Source of the DNA: Vitis vinifera
Taxonomy: Eukaryota > Streptophyta > Magnoliopsida > Vitales > Vitaceae
DNA length: 64,000 nucleotides
Reading direction: 5' to 3'
Assembly: GCF_030704535.1 (NCBI RefSeq)
Contig: NC_081815.1
Span: 1,007,001-1,071,000, forward strand
The stretch's first letter is position 1, and each line of letters starts with the position of its first letter. The notes under the pieces were generated by a model. That model was given only the letters and a program-made list of their open reading frames with translations, did no database searches and was not told where the DNA came from. The position numbers and the translations under genes are program-made. Below, one piece after another: positions 11,601 through 23,500 of this stretch.

Positions 11601-14600
11601 TTGCAGTTTTTGTGTTATTTAACTGCTCAAGTAGTCTAGCCAGGTTAAACAGTACAGTGACTTTATTCCAAGGTAGTTCCACAAAATGACCATCTTCCTC
11701 AAGTTGATGAAATAATTGCATATCCTTGAAATGATGCATAGATGTCCTAGCATCATTAGCATATGAATATGCTTTATCATCAATAAAAGAAAGCCATATA
11801 CCATCACCAACAGCCTCCTTGAAAGTTTGTTCAGCAAGCTGGAAAAAAAAAAAAGACATTAAAAATATTTTCCACCAAAATATTATAAATTCTAAATTAT
11901 GCTCATAGAAGTAATATGTAATGCTACATTCAAAGAATTACAGTTTCCAGAAAACTAAATAGACAAAGAAAATTTCAGGCAACAGAGCATAGAGATCTTC
12001 CACACAATTGGCAGTGCTTACACTAAAAATAAGAAAAAAAAAAATTCCTGGTTAACTGTACTGACCTCAAATTCTCCCCTTTCAAAATAGAGAACCCCAA
12101 TATTGTTCAGTAGTTCTATTGGTACTTCTTCACCCCCCTTCTTCAGAAGACCACGTGCCTATGACAACATATTTCTGAATTACTGAAAATTCAAGAATTT
12201 TATAAAGGGAAAGAAGAAAAAAAAAAAAAAAAAAGAGCCAATAGAAGTGAAATTAAAGCATGTCATTCAAAACTATAATGCCTATCAAATAATTTATAAG
12301 GAAAAGGGAAGAAGGTTAAGCTTTTTCTAGATTAAAATATAGTGATAAAATTAATGTGGAACAGCAAGCATCACCATCCAAGATGTGATGTGGAATTTTA
12401 TTTTTGGCTGATGTAAAAGGGCAAGGGCAAGCCTAGAGAAAAGAATCCAATGTATGCACTCAATATACAGATACAAAGCAATTATCCAGAAACTTTTACA
12501 GCTTCAAAGCCATAAAATGCATTCAATCAAGATGAATGGCATTCTAAGTAAATAATTGAGAAAAATATATAGCATGGAGGTCCTAATTTCTTATGATTCT
12601 TAGAATTCCCAGAAATAACTAAGCACTGGGTAAAAAAAAATTTGAGTGTTTTTATAAAAATTTTCTATGGGATAGGGAGGGCAAGAGAAGAGGATTTTGG
12701 CCCAAATGAAAAACCCATAGGAAAATCAATTAGAAGTATAAAAGTGTAATGAAAAGAAATGAGATACAAACAGGCAAGGTGTGCAAGCAAACACAACACA
12801 TATTTCAATACAATTCCATTGGAAGAGGTGGGCGTCTTGAACAAAGTCTACTAAGACTCGATTGCAGAGATATAGATTGAGATCAAATTTCCCAATAAGA
12901 CAGAGTTCAGTTTGATGTTATGAAAACAATGTTAACCATCCAGAGAAGGGTGAAACATGGCAAGCCCTCACAGTTTTGAAGGCATCTAGAGCAGCTCCAG
13001 TATCAGATGTAATTAGCAACTCTCCCAGATCTAGAAAAGCCTGCATCACAGTTAAATGAATAAAGAAAGTATAAGCAGTAGCTTGCCAGTGAACAACAGT
13101 CATACATTTGATAAAACTATGCAAATTGGTGAGTCATGTAATTGTAATTCCCAGTTTAAAAATAAAGTGCACGCAGAAAACATATGCTACGTCATCCAAG
13201 CAAAAGGTAAAAAAAATTCTCATGTCAAATAACTCCATGCTGGAGCATGCAACTGGAAGCATCATTTTTTTTATAAGAGATTCTATTAATAAAAATGCCA
13301 AAAAGCACACAAGAGTACACAGGTTGTATACAAAGAGCACCAAGCAAAAAATAAAAAAGAGGGAACAAAAATTACTCCCTTAACCGCAACCCAGCCAATC
13401 TATGAAATCAATCATGTGTGTATACCGTCCTCCTATGTACACCCTGACCCACACTTAGAAATTGTTAAGGAATAAATTTTTTAGCCTTTGATCAAACAAT
13501 TCCTTGCTGAATATAAAGGTATAGAGCAGAAAATATTATATGGTGCCAAGGCTAAAGGTAAAGTATTTTTCATGCCCAAAAGAACAAAATGCAAGCATTT
13601 TCCAGTAAAGATCATCTGGAATCCTTGGGTTCCCTCTAAAGTGAGGTTTTTTGCTTGGGAAGCTTGTTGGGGGAAGGTGTTGACTTTGGACCAGCTTCAA
13701 AGAAGAGGTTGGTCGCTGGTCAACAGGCGTGCGCTTTGTAAAGAGGAGTCGGAAACCATTGACCTCTTCCTTCTTCATTGTGTTAAAGCAAGGGTCTTAT
13801 GGCAGCTGGTGTTCTCTTTATTTAGGATCCAATGGATTATTTCTGGCTCAGTTCAGGACACCCTCCTAGGATGGCTAAGTTTTCCTGTGGGAAGAAGGCG
13901 TAGGAAGGCTCGAAGAGCGACCCCTTTATGTATATTTTGGACTATTTGGAAGGAAAGAAACCAAAGAGTGTTTGAAGATGCGGAGATGTCAGATCAAAGT
14001 CTTAAAAGCTCTTTCCTTTGCAAAATTGCTTTGTGGATTTGGGTGTACCTTCATGGGAATGGTTTGTCCTTAGTTGATTGTGTAGATTGGTCAGGTCCTT
14101 CTTGAGGGTGGGAGCTGTTTTTGTTTTCCCTCCTGTTCTTTTGTTTTTGTTTTTCTAGCTCATTGTATGCCCCCGGTACACTCTCATGCGCTTTTTGCTC
14201 TTTAATACAATCTCTTATAAAAAAAAAATACAGGCAATTTGTATAATAAAATCACAAATTAAAAGAAATGCCATACTTATTATTAAAATTTTTTGTCTAT
14301 CTTTACATTCTAACTTGAAACAATTGGACCTCTCTATAATTATTTCACTGGCTTGTTTCAAAAATACTATCAAATAATCAATTTTTTTTTGGTTTTCAAG
14401 TAGTATATGATTCTTTTAGTTTTCATTAAAGAGAACTTTTTGTAAGGCAAGGGACCAAATAGACATTTTAATTTTTTTTTAAATGAAATATAGAAATCAT
14501 TTTCACAAATGCAATCTTGTGCCAAAGCCAACCTAACAAGTGGTAAAGGCACCAAGAAGGTGGTATGAGCCTAGGGTTCAATTCTTACTAAAGAAGAAGA

Positions 14601-17600
14601 AAGGAAAAAAAAGCTAGAAAATTGGTGAAGAGCAAATCCCTCTGCCAGAAGCATCCACAACATCAGCTCCTTTCTAATGGACGTTTTTAAGACATCTGAC
14701 TTAGCTTAATAATCATGGATATGAAAAGGATTGATAAAACATAAAATACTGGAATCATTTTCACAAATGTGGTCTTGTGCCAAAGCCATCCTAACATAGT
14801 GGTAAAGGCAGCAGGAAGGTCGCATAAGCCTAGGGTTCACTTCTTACTAGGAAGAGGAAACAAAAAAACATAGATTATTGCTTAAGAGCAAATCCCAGAT
14901 GCATCCACAACATCAACTCCGTTCTGATGCACATTTTTTAAACAACCATCTTTGCTCAGAAACCAGATCATGAATATGAAAAGGATTGATTTCCGATGGC
15001 CTGTGCACCAGCTGGGTCAATCTACGTTAGAAAGTAATTTCATCTTTTAATGCCCCATAGAGGAATATGCATCAAGGCCACAATCATATTTTCTCAGAAA
15101 TCATACCATTCAAGAACAAACAATTACCTGGGCATCACGTGGGTCAATTTTTGTAGCTTTCCTCAAATACTCCTGAGCTTTCTCTGTCTGCCCAAGCTGA
15201 ACATATATATGACCAAGAGCCTAGCTTGGAAAAGAGAAAAATCAACTAAATGGAAAGGAAATGGACAAAGTTCCAAAACTAAAACAAATTAATTAGTAAA
15301 ACCATAGTAGCATCCTTCTACTTCAGCTCTACTTACTTTCAAAGCCTCACAATTTTCGGGGTAAACTTCCAAGACCTTTTCAAAGTTTGAAAGAGAACTT
15401 CTAAAATCTCCCAACTTCAGTTGTACTTGGCCCAGACCTGATATAAAATAAATGAAATCATATAGATAAATGGTTATTTGAGAGAAAATGGATCTTAAAA
15501 TAAAAATAAAAAAACATGAAGACACATCATAATAATTTCAAATACATCCCAGATGAGAATAACAGAGCCAAGCTAAACAATTTTAGAAAAATCAATATAA
15601 TCACTGACCATAGTATGGTAACACAAAGTCATGAGGCTTATTGCTTTCTTTGACAGATGCCATGTAGTAAAGCCCAGCTTTTTCATAGTCCCCCTGCAGT
15701 CAAGAAAAAACATAATTATTACCATCACTCTATAAAAGACCAAAACCAATAAAATAACATGAATGTGATTAATTAATTAAGAAATACTTAACACCTTCAA
15801 TAAAAGGGAAAAACAGAAGGAAACAAAAAAAAAAAAGTCAGCAAAGAAAGAGGAGGAACAAACAGCAATATCAGAATTCGCTGAAAAGAATATCTTTTTT
15901 GATAGGCAAAACGAGATTATGCATTAGAAGCACCTGAAAAAGGGTGCACCAAAGTTTACACAATGTATACAAAGAGCGCTAACAGGCAAGCAAAAAGAAA
16001 TAAAGTGAACTGAAAACAACCTCTCTCCCATTAAATGGAGTTCAACCAATCTACAAAGCCCATCAAGGTCAAAGAGGAATCTATGAACATTCTAGCACAC
16101 TCCAAAAGCGATACACAAAAAGAGACCATGAAGAAATTAGATGGATAGATTACCATAAGGAAACAATATCTATGAATGTTAGGCTGCCAAAGGAAATTGG
16201 GATAAACCGTCACAGAAGGTTAGTTTTATCAGATATGACCCCTCAGAGGAGGTAGGGTGGTGCAGATGTGATTGTCACAAAAACTTGTAGTTTTTTTTTT
16301 TTTTGATAGGAAACAACAAAGTAACATATTAATAGAAAAAGAAGTACAAGAGAAGGATGAGAAATCCTCCCACCAAAGAAAACTAGCCTACAAGAAACCA
16401 AAAATCAGAAATTACACTGTAATAACGAACAACTACTCTAGGCTAAACCAACCCATCGGAACTACACGCCGCTAACCAATCAAGTTGTAACACAATAAGG
16501 GGGGTTCCCTTGAAAACCTTGGAACAAAAAACCCAAAGAGAAGCAAGGAAAAAAATAGAATCCCAAAGACTCTCTGGATTCCTTGCTTTATCCTCAAAAA
16601 TCCTCGCATTTCTCTCCCGCCACACAACCCAAATTAAAGCTATGCACGCAGCTTGCCATAAAACTATCCCTCTCCTCAATAAACCAAAGCCACTGAAAGC
16701 GATGGAAAGCATGTCCTAAGTATAGCGGTTTTCACCTGTAAGAAGGTGACAAATGAATGTGTTTCAGTACTGCAAGAACATGGAACTGTCTCCGAAACTG
16801 TCTTTAATTTCCCATCTCTTTGTCCTTTGTTTCTTTATCATCTTTAAGTGAAATCAAATCCAAGGAAAGAGAGACAGATAGAGATTATTCTAGCTCATTC
16901 TCTTTTTTTTTTTTTAGCAAACCAAGGAAAAAAATTACACATTCATTTTCTTGCATTTTTTGGGTGATCAAATAGCATAAAGAACACACTTGACTAGATT
17001 GCCATGAAGACAAAAAAGATGATGCCTCAAACCTTGCTGTGGTAAGATCGCGCCAAATTGTAATAAGAATGGGACTTTGTTGGTCCATGATTGGTTACAG
17101 CCAGTGCAGTCTCAGTCAGTTGCTCGACTAGAAAATGTTGACCAGTGAAGAAAAAGTGGTTGGCTAGATAATTCAAGGCCATTGCACAGTAAGGGTATAT
17201 CTCAAAAGCCCGTTGCATTTTTTCCATTCCTTTCCTAATTCCAGAGGCTGTGCATTTGTAACACACAAATAAGAAGACAAGTTCACAAAATTCAGCTCAA
17301 AATGATAAATATGCAAATAAATTAAAAACTAAACCTTACAAACTACAAAGTATTCATCATAAGGGGAAAAAAAATTATAGGCTTCCATAACCCACCATCA
17401 TTTGTATGCAAATCCATAATTCCAAGTGCCACAAGAGCCTCAACATTTTCTGGATCTAACTACAGTTATAAAATCCGTGAAGCATAGAGAAGATGGCATT
17501 AGTGAAAATGCTGGAGCATGTGAAGTAGATCACTATATCAGCAACGCATAAAAAACTGGTTACTAGTTCACTTACCTGCAAAACACGCTGAAATGCCTTC

Positions 17601-19945
17601 CGAGCTTTTTCAAATTGACCCAATTTGTAGCAACAGAGACCTATGCCAACTCTTACAGCTGCAGGACAATCAGGATACACTTGCAAGGCCCTCTTAACAA
17701 AGTTAAATCCAAAGTTAGTAGCAATATCAAGTTTGTGTTCACCACAAGATCATATTTAGAGCTACTACAATATATTATGCCAAGCAGGGGCCTTGCAAAG
17801 CCCCTAACCAATTTATACTTGGACAAAAGCCACAGGCTGAGAATGTAAGCATCACTTTTTAAATACAAACAATAAGAGAATGAACATTAACACACCTTAT
17901 ACAAATCCAAGGAATCAGAGTAGCGTCCACGATTAAACTCAACACATGCCTGTGGAAATTGAGGGCTAGTTAATTACTGCAAGGAGCAAAATGTTTAGAG
18001 GGAAGAAATGTTTCATGCCAATAAGTCATAGATAATTAAAAAATGATAATTTCGTGCCAATAAGCAACAGATAATTAAAAAATAATAAAGTCATAGAAGA
18101 GAAAATGAGCTGAAGAGTGCAAAAAAAAAATCGCCCCCCAAAAAGTAAGCATATGCTTCACTCTGCTGAAAAGAGTCAACGCACATTATTGAAACATTTA
18201 AAGTGAAAAGTTAAAGGGGATTGAAGGAGTTTCCTTTTTTGAGTAAAAAAATTATTAATAATAACAAAAAGGCAAGCAGGAGATGCAAAACAAAGAGATA
18301 GAAACTACAAAAGGAGTGAAATTCAGATGGCATGGGCACTAGCAACTCCACTCGCTACAGAAAATTACCATTACAAATTTACATTTCAGGAAAGAGCGAA
18401 CTTTCTAGATATCAGTGTCATGCCTAAGAACAAGCATAAATATTTTGTTCGCAAACAAGCACATGAATGAGAGTACCTGGCCAAGAAGAGCAGGAACATT
18501 ATCTCGATCTCCATCCAATACTATCTTAAATGCAGCAAAGGCCTGTTCTACATCACCCTTAGCCAGTAAAAGTTGACCTGCCAGTAACCATACATTGAAG
18601 GGTTGAATATTATTACAGTGCATAAACTAAAGCATGTGCATGCTTTTACTTTGGTAATATTATATGGTAGCATGATGATTGCAACCATGTCCCTGTATGT
18701 TTAGAATCCCCACCCATGCTTACAAAGAGAAATGGCTTGCCACCCTGCTATCAAATTTGAAGGCATCTAATTATGTCATCTTTTGTTAAAAATAAAATAA
18801 ATCACTTCTACACAATGTTTACATTTTTTTTTTCTTTCATATGAAATAAGATTATGAGTCATAGTAGGGATTGTTGTTTTTGAAGTTTGAATTACAATAG
18901 AATGGATTAGAAGCATGAAATTTATAAATGCAGCACTTCCTTTTATCCTTCCTCGCAGTTTTAAGATACTTTTGAATCAAGGGTGTTGGGTTTCACCATT
19001 AATTCCACCATTGATTCAGCTTCTTCTATGGGAAATATCCATCTTAATCTCTCCTTTCTAGGGTATAAGTGATCCAGGAAAAGGATAATTAGTATAAGAG
19101 GCATGAAGGACCTCACCTTAGGTGCCTGTAAGAGTTCAGGAATTAGGACATCCATATAAATTCAACATACAACACCATAGAGATTATCTGAATCGTGATT
19201 ACCTTTCCCAACCCAAGTAGAAGCCTCGTGCATGTCAATTCTCGAAGCTTTGTTGTAGTACTGCGTTGCCAAGATAAAATGTTCCTCCTTTTCTCTTTGC
19301 TTTGTTTCAATTTTTCCAAGATAGCTGTAATAGGCCCCTAAAGCATTTAAAATAGCAATTCTCTCGTATCTCACATCAGCATAGTATTCATCGATCTCTG
19401 AAACAAGCAAATGCCAAACACATTCAAATTGATACCACGCACTACCCAACGTCGTTATCAAAACACCAGATTGGTGCAGAATAGATACCAGGACTGGATC
19501 CTTCCTCCAAAATCTGGCGAAACTGATCGATTTTCCCTTGCTTGAAGTACTCCCTCTGCATCAGTACCAATCGAATCACCAGCCAAGAAAAACAAAAACA
19601 AAAAATGAGAATAAAATTCCAACCATCCCTCTCCGTTTGATTACTGGAAAGAACTGAGAAAAGCAAACCAAAGAACGCGAAAGTCTTTTTCCTTCGCACC
19701 CTTCGCCTGCTGTTTCTCTTCCCGAGTTCAGATTCAAACTATAACTCAATTTCAAATTCAAACTAAGTTGCAATCTTGACGAGGTAAACAGAAAGAGTGC
19801 AGACCGCGATGATGAGCCAGAGATCGAGAGGGGCTTGCTCGGCTTTGAGGATATCTAGAATGTCGGAGGCGTCCCTAGGGAGCTGGTCGAGAGCGACTCG
19901 GACCTCCTCCTCGGAGTTCTGAACTGGAATGTAGACGGATGCCAT
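2603..19945 (-). CDS. CTR9: CTR9 homologue, Paf1 complex TPR subunit (3' end outside window)
   Basis: CTR9 is a tetratricopeptide scaffold of the nuclear Paf1 complex, which travels with RNA polymerase II and promotes H3K4 methylation; Arabidopsis VIP6/ELF8 is the known plant orthologue. The start [15 protein letters not shown] closely matches it. Coding exons: 19945-19805, 19555-19489, 19397-19203, 18577-18477, 17949-17896, 17692-17576, 17459-17396, 17247-17033, 15693-15609, 15437-15337, 15220-15128, 13040-12972, 12158-12066, 11838-11572, 9209-9129, 9038-8880, 8336-8241, 3218-3117, 3036-2929, 2827-2603. They join without a break into 811 codons with GT-AG introns. TPR-type helices run through the protein. 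The visible part ends at KRTADE; the charged, coiled-coil C-terminus (the Arabidopsis protein is about 1,090 residues) is not in the window. Introns are unusually large, up to 5 kb, because of retroelements. Confidence 0.93.
4690..5025 (-). mobile_element. 5'-truncated LINE 3' end with target-site duplication
   Basis: On the minus strand the element ends in CTATC plus poly-A (poly-T at about 4690-4699 on plus). It is flanked by CTGCTCTTTCT at 4678-4688 and CTGCTCTTTTT at 5026-5036, a duplication matching at 10 of 11 positions. Only 3' untranslated sequence and decayed ORF2 are present. It lies in CTR9 intron 17 in the same orientation as the gene. Confidence 0.6.
6530..6615. repeat. Short tandem repeat, period about 56 bp, two copies
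   Basis: The words GAAACTGCATTTGGATCAAA and ATCATCRTAKGATTAG each occur twice in a row in CTR9 intron 17. The rest of this intron between about 5040 and 6900 shows no gene; it is low-complexity or decayed repeat sequence. Confidence 0.5.
6955..8127 (+). mobile_element. Degenerate LINE 3' half with zinc-binding RT tail and RNase H
   Basis: Around 6955-7330 the plus strand gives decayed zf-RVT-like sequence ([14 protein letters not shown], a [14 protein letters not shown]-like cysteine/histidine stretch) with stops. At about 7500-7780 a type I RNase H domain follows: [13 protein letters not shown] with the first catalytic aspartate, then [14 protein letters not shown] and FLVEDDF. Stop codons after 7780 show it is dead. 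The end at about 8100-8127 (AATAAATCATTG.TTCTTATCAAATAA) fits a LINE 3' end. It lies in CTR9 intron 17, antisense to the gene. Confidence 0.6.
9784..11167 (-). mobile_element. 5'-truncated LINE with 15-bp target-site duplication
   Basis: A perfect 15-bp duplication (CTAAAGAACATCCCA) flanks the element at 9769-9783 and 11168-11182. On the minus strand it carries the C-terminal part of LINE ORF2 in broken frames: a reverse-transcriptase end ([24 protein letters not shown]), [20 protein letters not shown] and a [13 protein letters not shown] segment. The 3' untranslated region ends in poly-A (poly-T at about 9785-9806 on plus). About 1.38 kb was inserted. It lies in CTR9 intron 14, sense to the gene. 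Confidence 0.85.
13265..13480 (-). mobile_element. LINE 3'-end fragment, minus strand
   Basis: Read on the minus strand the segment ends with a CTCTTATAAAAAAAA tail, the same tail that ends the plus-strand LINE at 14231, and both have a similar GTACACTC-type 3' untranslated region. The two lie 5' to 5' in inverted orientation. The 5' boundary is approximate; no target-site duplication was found. Intron 11 of CTR9. Confidence 0.55.
13488..14231 (+). mobile_element. LINE ORF2 3' end, open for 205 codons
   Basis: From about 13590 to the stop at 14103-14105 the frame encodes the zinc-binding reverse-transcriptase tail: [18 protein letters not shown], then [15 protein letters not shown] with the cysteine/histidine ligands, and [16 protein letters not shown]. 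The 3' untranslated region runs to a poly-A tail at about 14220-14231. The open frame begins at 13488, but its first 35 codons do not look like LINE. There is no RNase H. It lies antisense in CTR9 intron 11. Confidence 0.7.
14495..14990 (+). mobile_element. Tandem pair of possible tRNA-derived SINE copies
   Basis: Two units (about 14495-14751 and 14752-14990, period 257 bp) align along most of their length. Each contains an A-box-like stretch (about AAGTGGTAAAGGC) followed some 35 bp later by a B-box-like GGGTTCAATTC (14574-14584) or GGGTTCACTTC (14833-14843), the arrangement of a tRNA-type Pol III promoter. No tRNA cloverleaf was worked out and no flanking duplication seen, so SINE origin is an inference. 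Intron 11 of CTR9. Confidence 0.4.
15894..16215 (-). mobile_element. LINE 3'-end fragment
   Basis: The plus strand reads TCTTTTTTGATAGGCAAAACGAG, the reverse complement of a CTATCAAAAAA LINE tail. The minus strand then gives [24 protein letters not shown] and a stop, matching the FVDW-type end of the other LINE ORF2 copies here. It lies in CTR9 intron 8, sense to the gene. Confidence 0.55.
16291..16715 (-). mobile_element. LINE ORF2 3' end and tail
   Basis: Poly-T at 16291-16304 followed by GATAGG marks the 3' end on the minus strand. The minus frame encodes [20 protein letters not shown] and ends at LQLDWLAAC..., the usual C-terminus of plant LINE ORF2. It lies next to the fragment at 15894-16215, also in CTR9 intron 8 and in the same orientation. 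No clear target-site duplication. Confidence 0.65.
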
Positions 19946-20573
19946 TGTTTCCGACGACTAGGGTTCCGGCGGAAGCCCGTCAGCTGTCTACACTTAAACC
20001 CTAGGCTTGTTTTCGCAGCGAGGGAGAAAAAACGTACGAAGTTACGATGAAGCGGAAGCTGACGAGAGAGTAGTCATTGGCCTTGAGCCACTACAAAAAT
20101 AACAATAATAATCTATATATTTTAAAAATAAAAATAAAAAAACATAAATAAGAAAAGCCAATTGATTTATAGTGATTGAGGTTTTTTTAGTTGTCTATCA
20201 CCATTTCTAAAACTTCTCATTTATTTTTCTAAATTTTTTTTGCATAGAAATTAAATAATTTTATTAAATAAATATAAATATTTTTATATAAAAAATACCA
20301 ACCAAATTTTTTTTTTCATTCATCTTATTTTGACTTGGTAAATAAAAGACCATGAAAAATGATGAATTTTTATTTGATTGTCTTTTAAAGGAAATAATAA
20401 TAAATTTATATTGAAATTTCTATATTCTTAAATTTCTTAATTTTTACTCGAAAAATGGTCTCATCCAAGTAACAAAAGATGTGATACAACAGAACCATGT
20501 CGTTTTCTCATTCCCAGTCGACACAACTCCTGAGCAGGTTGGCACAGCTGCACTGTCGCCTATCTTGTTCACG
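19946..20573. promoter_or_regulatory. Shared divergent promoter region of CTR9 and MED20
   Basis: Only 628 bp separate the two start codons. AAACCCTAG at 19996-20004 and its inverted form CTAGGGTT at 19958-19965 are telo-box-like motifs, common near the transcription start of plant housekeeping genes, and lie in the presumed CTR9 5' leader. The centre (about 20100-20460) is AT-rich with no open frame. I see no convincing TATA box for either gene. Confidence 0.5.
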
Positions 20574-23500
20574 ATGCCTCTCAAATGGTAAACACAAAAC
20601 CCTAATCCATTCAAATTAGGGTTCTTATTTTTCTCAATCGGAATGTAGTTAACTTACCGTCAATTGGAAAATCTCTCTCTCTAGGGTTTTTCATTGGCAA
20701 CCCAATGCCGGAACAACGGTCAACAGTCAAATGATCAACGAAGTTTCACAGTGCGTCGAGAGCATCAATGGCGTCAAAGAAGGAAGGTGGAAGGCTACTC
20801 TCACTTTCTACAAACCCATGTTTCGAGGTCATTCCGAAACCCTAGTTTCACATTCAATCATCTGTTTTTTTCCCCTAAATTTAATGTGTTTTCAATTGTA
20901 TCGCGCAGCAGATCAGGCAGTTCCTGCAGAATACCCCCGTGATTTTCTTGGGATTTCGCTCCCGGAACAGCCCAACCGGTACTACTTTATAATTCGCAGC
21001 CAGAAGATAGTGCTCGAAGCTGATTCATCAATTCAGATGATAATGGAGAAATTGCAATCTTACAAATCGAGGGTGTCGCTTACTTTCGAGGTTTGCTTAC
21101 CCATATCTCCAGCTCAAGAAGTATTTGAAATTTGAATATGTGTGTGCGCGCGAGTGTTTTTTTGTTCAGGTCCGTGTTGATAATAGTTCGAATTGATTTT
21201 GAGTATGCGGGAATTGAAATAGAACTAAGATCGGTTCAGTGAAGATGGTATTTTATATATGTTTTAGCTCATGCGCTTCTTCTTCTTCTTCCTTTTTTAT
21301 TCTAATATTGATTCTGTGTTGTGTTTGTGCTTTGTTTATGCAGGGATTTCAGTATCAACTCGGTGACTTCCAATTACGAGTTGGTAAAGTTGCTCCAAGC
21401 GCCTCTGAGAATTTGAGGGGAATAGTTTTTGAGGTACTTAACTAAAAATTAGATTCCTATTTGGGTAAAATTCAGATATCTTTAGCAGTGATCATAGTAG
21501 TAGTCAATCATGACATTGTTTGGAGACAATCCACTTCACTGAGGATGTTGCTTTTCAATATCATACCATATGGCCTTATGCTATTTTATTGCAGTTGTAC
21601 TTTCTCTGAAATGGTTGATCAATGTTTTGAAGTTTTTGATATATATAGATAGATTCAAAGCTTATCCGTAATCTGAAACATAACACTGTGACCAAGGTTG
21701 CTGAGCACTTTGAAACCAAAGAGGATTGAAACACCACCTGCAAAAGAGAGCTCTGGATGGTGTATTGGAGCACACTCTTCTTCTTCTTCTCATTATCAAA
21801 TTTCCGTCACTGGTTTGAGCTCTTTCTTGCAGTTGATGCTTTGCTCCTTTTCAGATGCAGACTGCTCAGCAACCTCAGTATCAGTCTTTAGTTTCAGGTT
21901 TCTACAAATTTCTTGTTTGTTTGCTGGTGCAAATTGAAATTTCTGTTTGTACCTTCATATGTTTTGTTTTGTCTCTGCTTCAGTGCAAGAAGCTGAAAAG
22001 AAATTTAATTTTGTGCTCTTCTATTTTATTGTCATCAAAGTTTGAGTATAGAAAACATTTACCCTATGATTGTTTCTTGGAAAAATTTGAGGGAAAATGG
22101 GAGAGAAAATAAAGAGGAAAAATCGAAGGAAAGAAAAAATGAAGGAAAACAAAAAATAGATTTAAAGTCAATAAATTATTTTTACATGATTCTTCAAACT
22201 TATTTAACTTATTTTCCCCTCTTCTATATAAAAATTAAATAATTTGAGAATACATAGTTTATAATTAATTTTAATTATATTGATCTTCTTTCATATTTTC
22301 TATAGTAAATCAAACATAAGAAAATGATTTTTTAAAGTAATTTTTTCCCTTTTCTTAGTATCTTACTGAATCCAAATATAGATTTAGATTCTATTTGAAG
22401 CATTTAATACATTCTCATCCTCCAAAGTATGTTATTGATCTGTAAATTTGAATTTTCTTGCTAAAACTGTTGACTCATGTAAAAGGTTTTGGATATCCGT
22501 TGATCACAGTATGATGGAGTTGATTTAGTCGAAACGACTGGGGGTGTTAACGTGTAAATGCAGTTTTACTGCTCTGGAGTGGCTTGAAGTATGCATCACA
22601 TAGAAAATGGATTGCTGGTTTGTGAAATGAATACTACAAGCGAAATTTTGTGTTCAATATGATTATAGATAGAAAACCACTTTTAATCAAATCATTTTAC
22701 CAATGAGGGTGTCTTGTTTCACTGGAGAAGACTGTTAGACTTGCTATTGGTTCTGAAAATGATGCAAGTTTGAAAAGATTAAAGGTTAAACTGAATTCTT
22801 GAGTGGGTCAGTTGAAGGCCTTGTGGGTAAATTTTAGGCTAGGTGGGACTGGGTTTCCTTGGGAAGCTTCAAACCCTCTCTTGAATGTCTGGGACCTTAA
22901 TGACCCAGTCAGAAGAGCAGCTGTTGAGTATTTTCTCTGCCAGTAGAAAGTCAATATAGTTACAAAATGGGATGGGAGACAAAATTGGAATCCAATTCCA
23001 AGGATATTGTCAAAAGTATTTGGTAGTAGGAACAAATTGTTTGGATCGTTTTAGGGGATTGTGGCATGGTGAGGAGGATGGTTTTTCTTGGATGCTCTCA
23101 AGGATGTATAACCAGAAAGCTAATTTTGATAGAATGCTTTGTGAATTGAATAGGGTTAAAAAAGAGGTGAGAACATGCTCTGAGTTCTTCCGAGTGACTT
23201 CAATTTGGTAAAGTATTCCTCCCCCAAGAAGTCAGCTAAAAAAACTCAAACAGCGCTACTATTTTTGTAATAGAACCAAAATATAGGACTGTCTGGTCTA
23301 GAACAATTTGTGGAAATTGGGCTGCAACTGAAGTTGACCCACCAGTGGATGACCCTAACCCCACCCCAAAACAACAAGCAAATGAAAAGGAAATAAAAGG
23401 AGAAAATGAGCATGGGGGTTGAGAGGCATTTTCTCTTTATTGATCTACTTCCATTTTGCATCATTTCAATTTAATGTGACCCATTGGACTATGTGCATAT

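Noticed and set aside
13488..14105. 205-codon plus-strand frame as a host gene
   Set aside because: From about 13590 its sequence is the zinc-binding tail of a LINE reverse transcriptase and is followed by a LINE 3' end, so it is retroelement coding.
22800..23470. Possible gene in MED20 intron 4
   Set aside because: It is less AT-rich with a 79-codon frame, but shows no recognisable domain and no splice-compatible partner. It may be a decayed retroelement.
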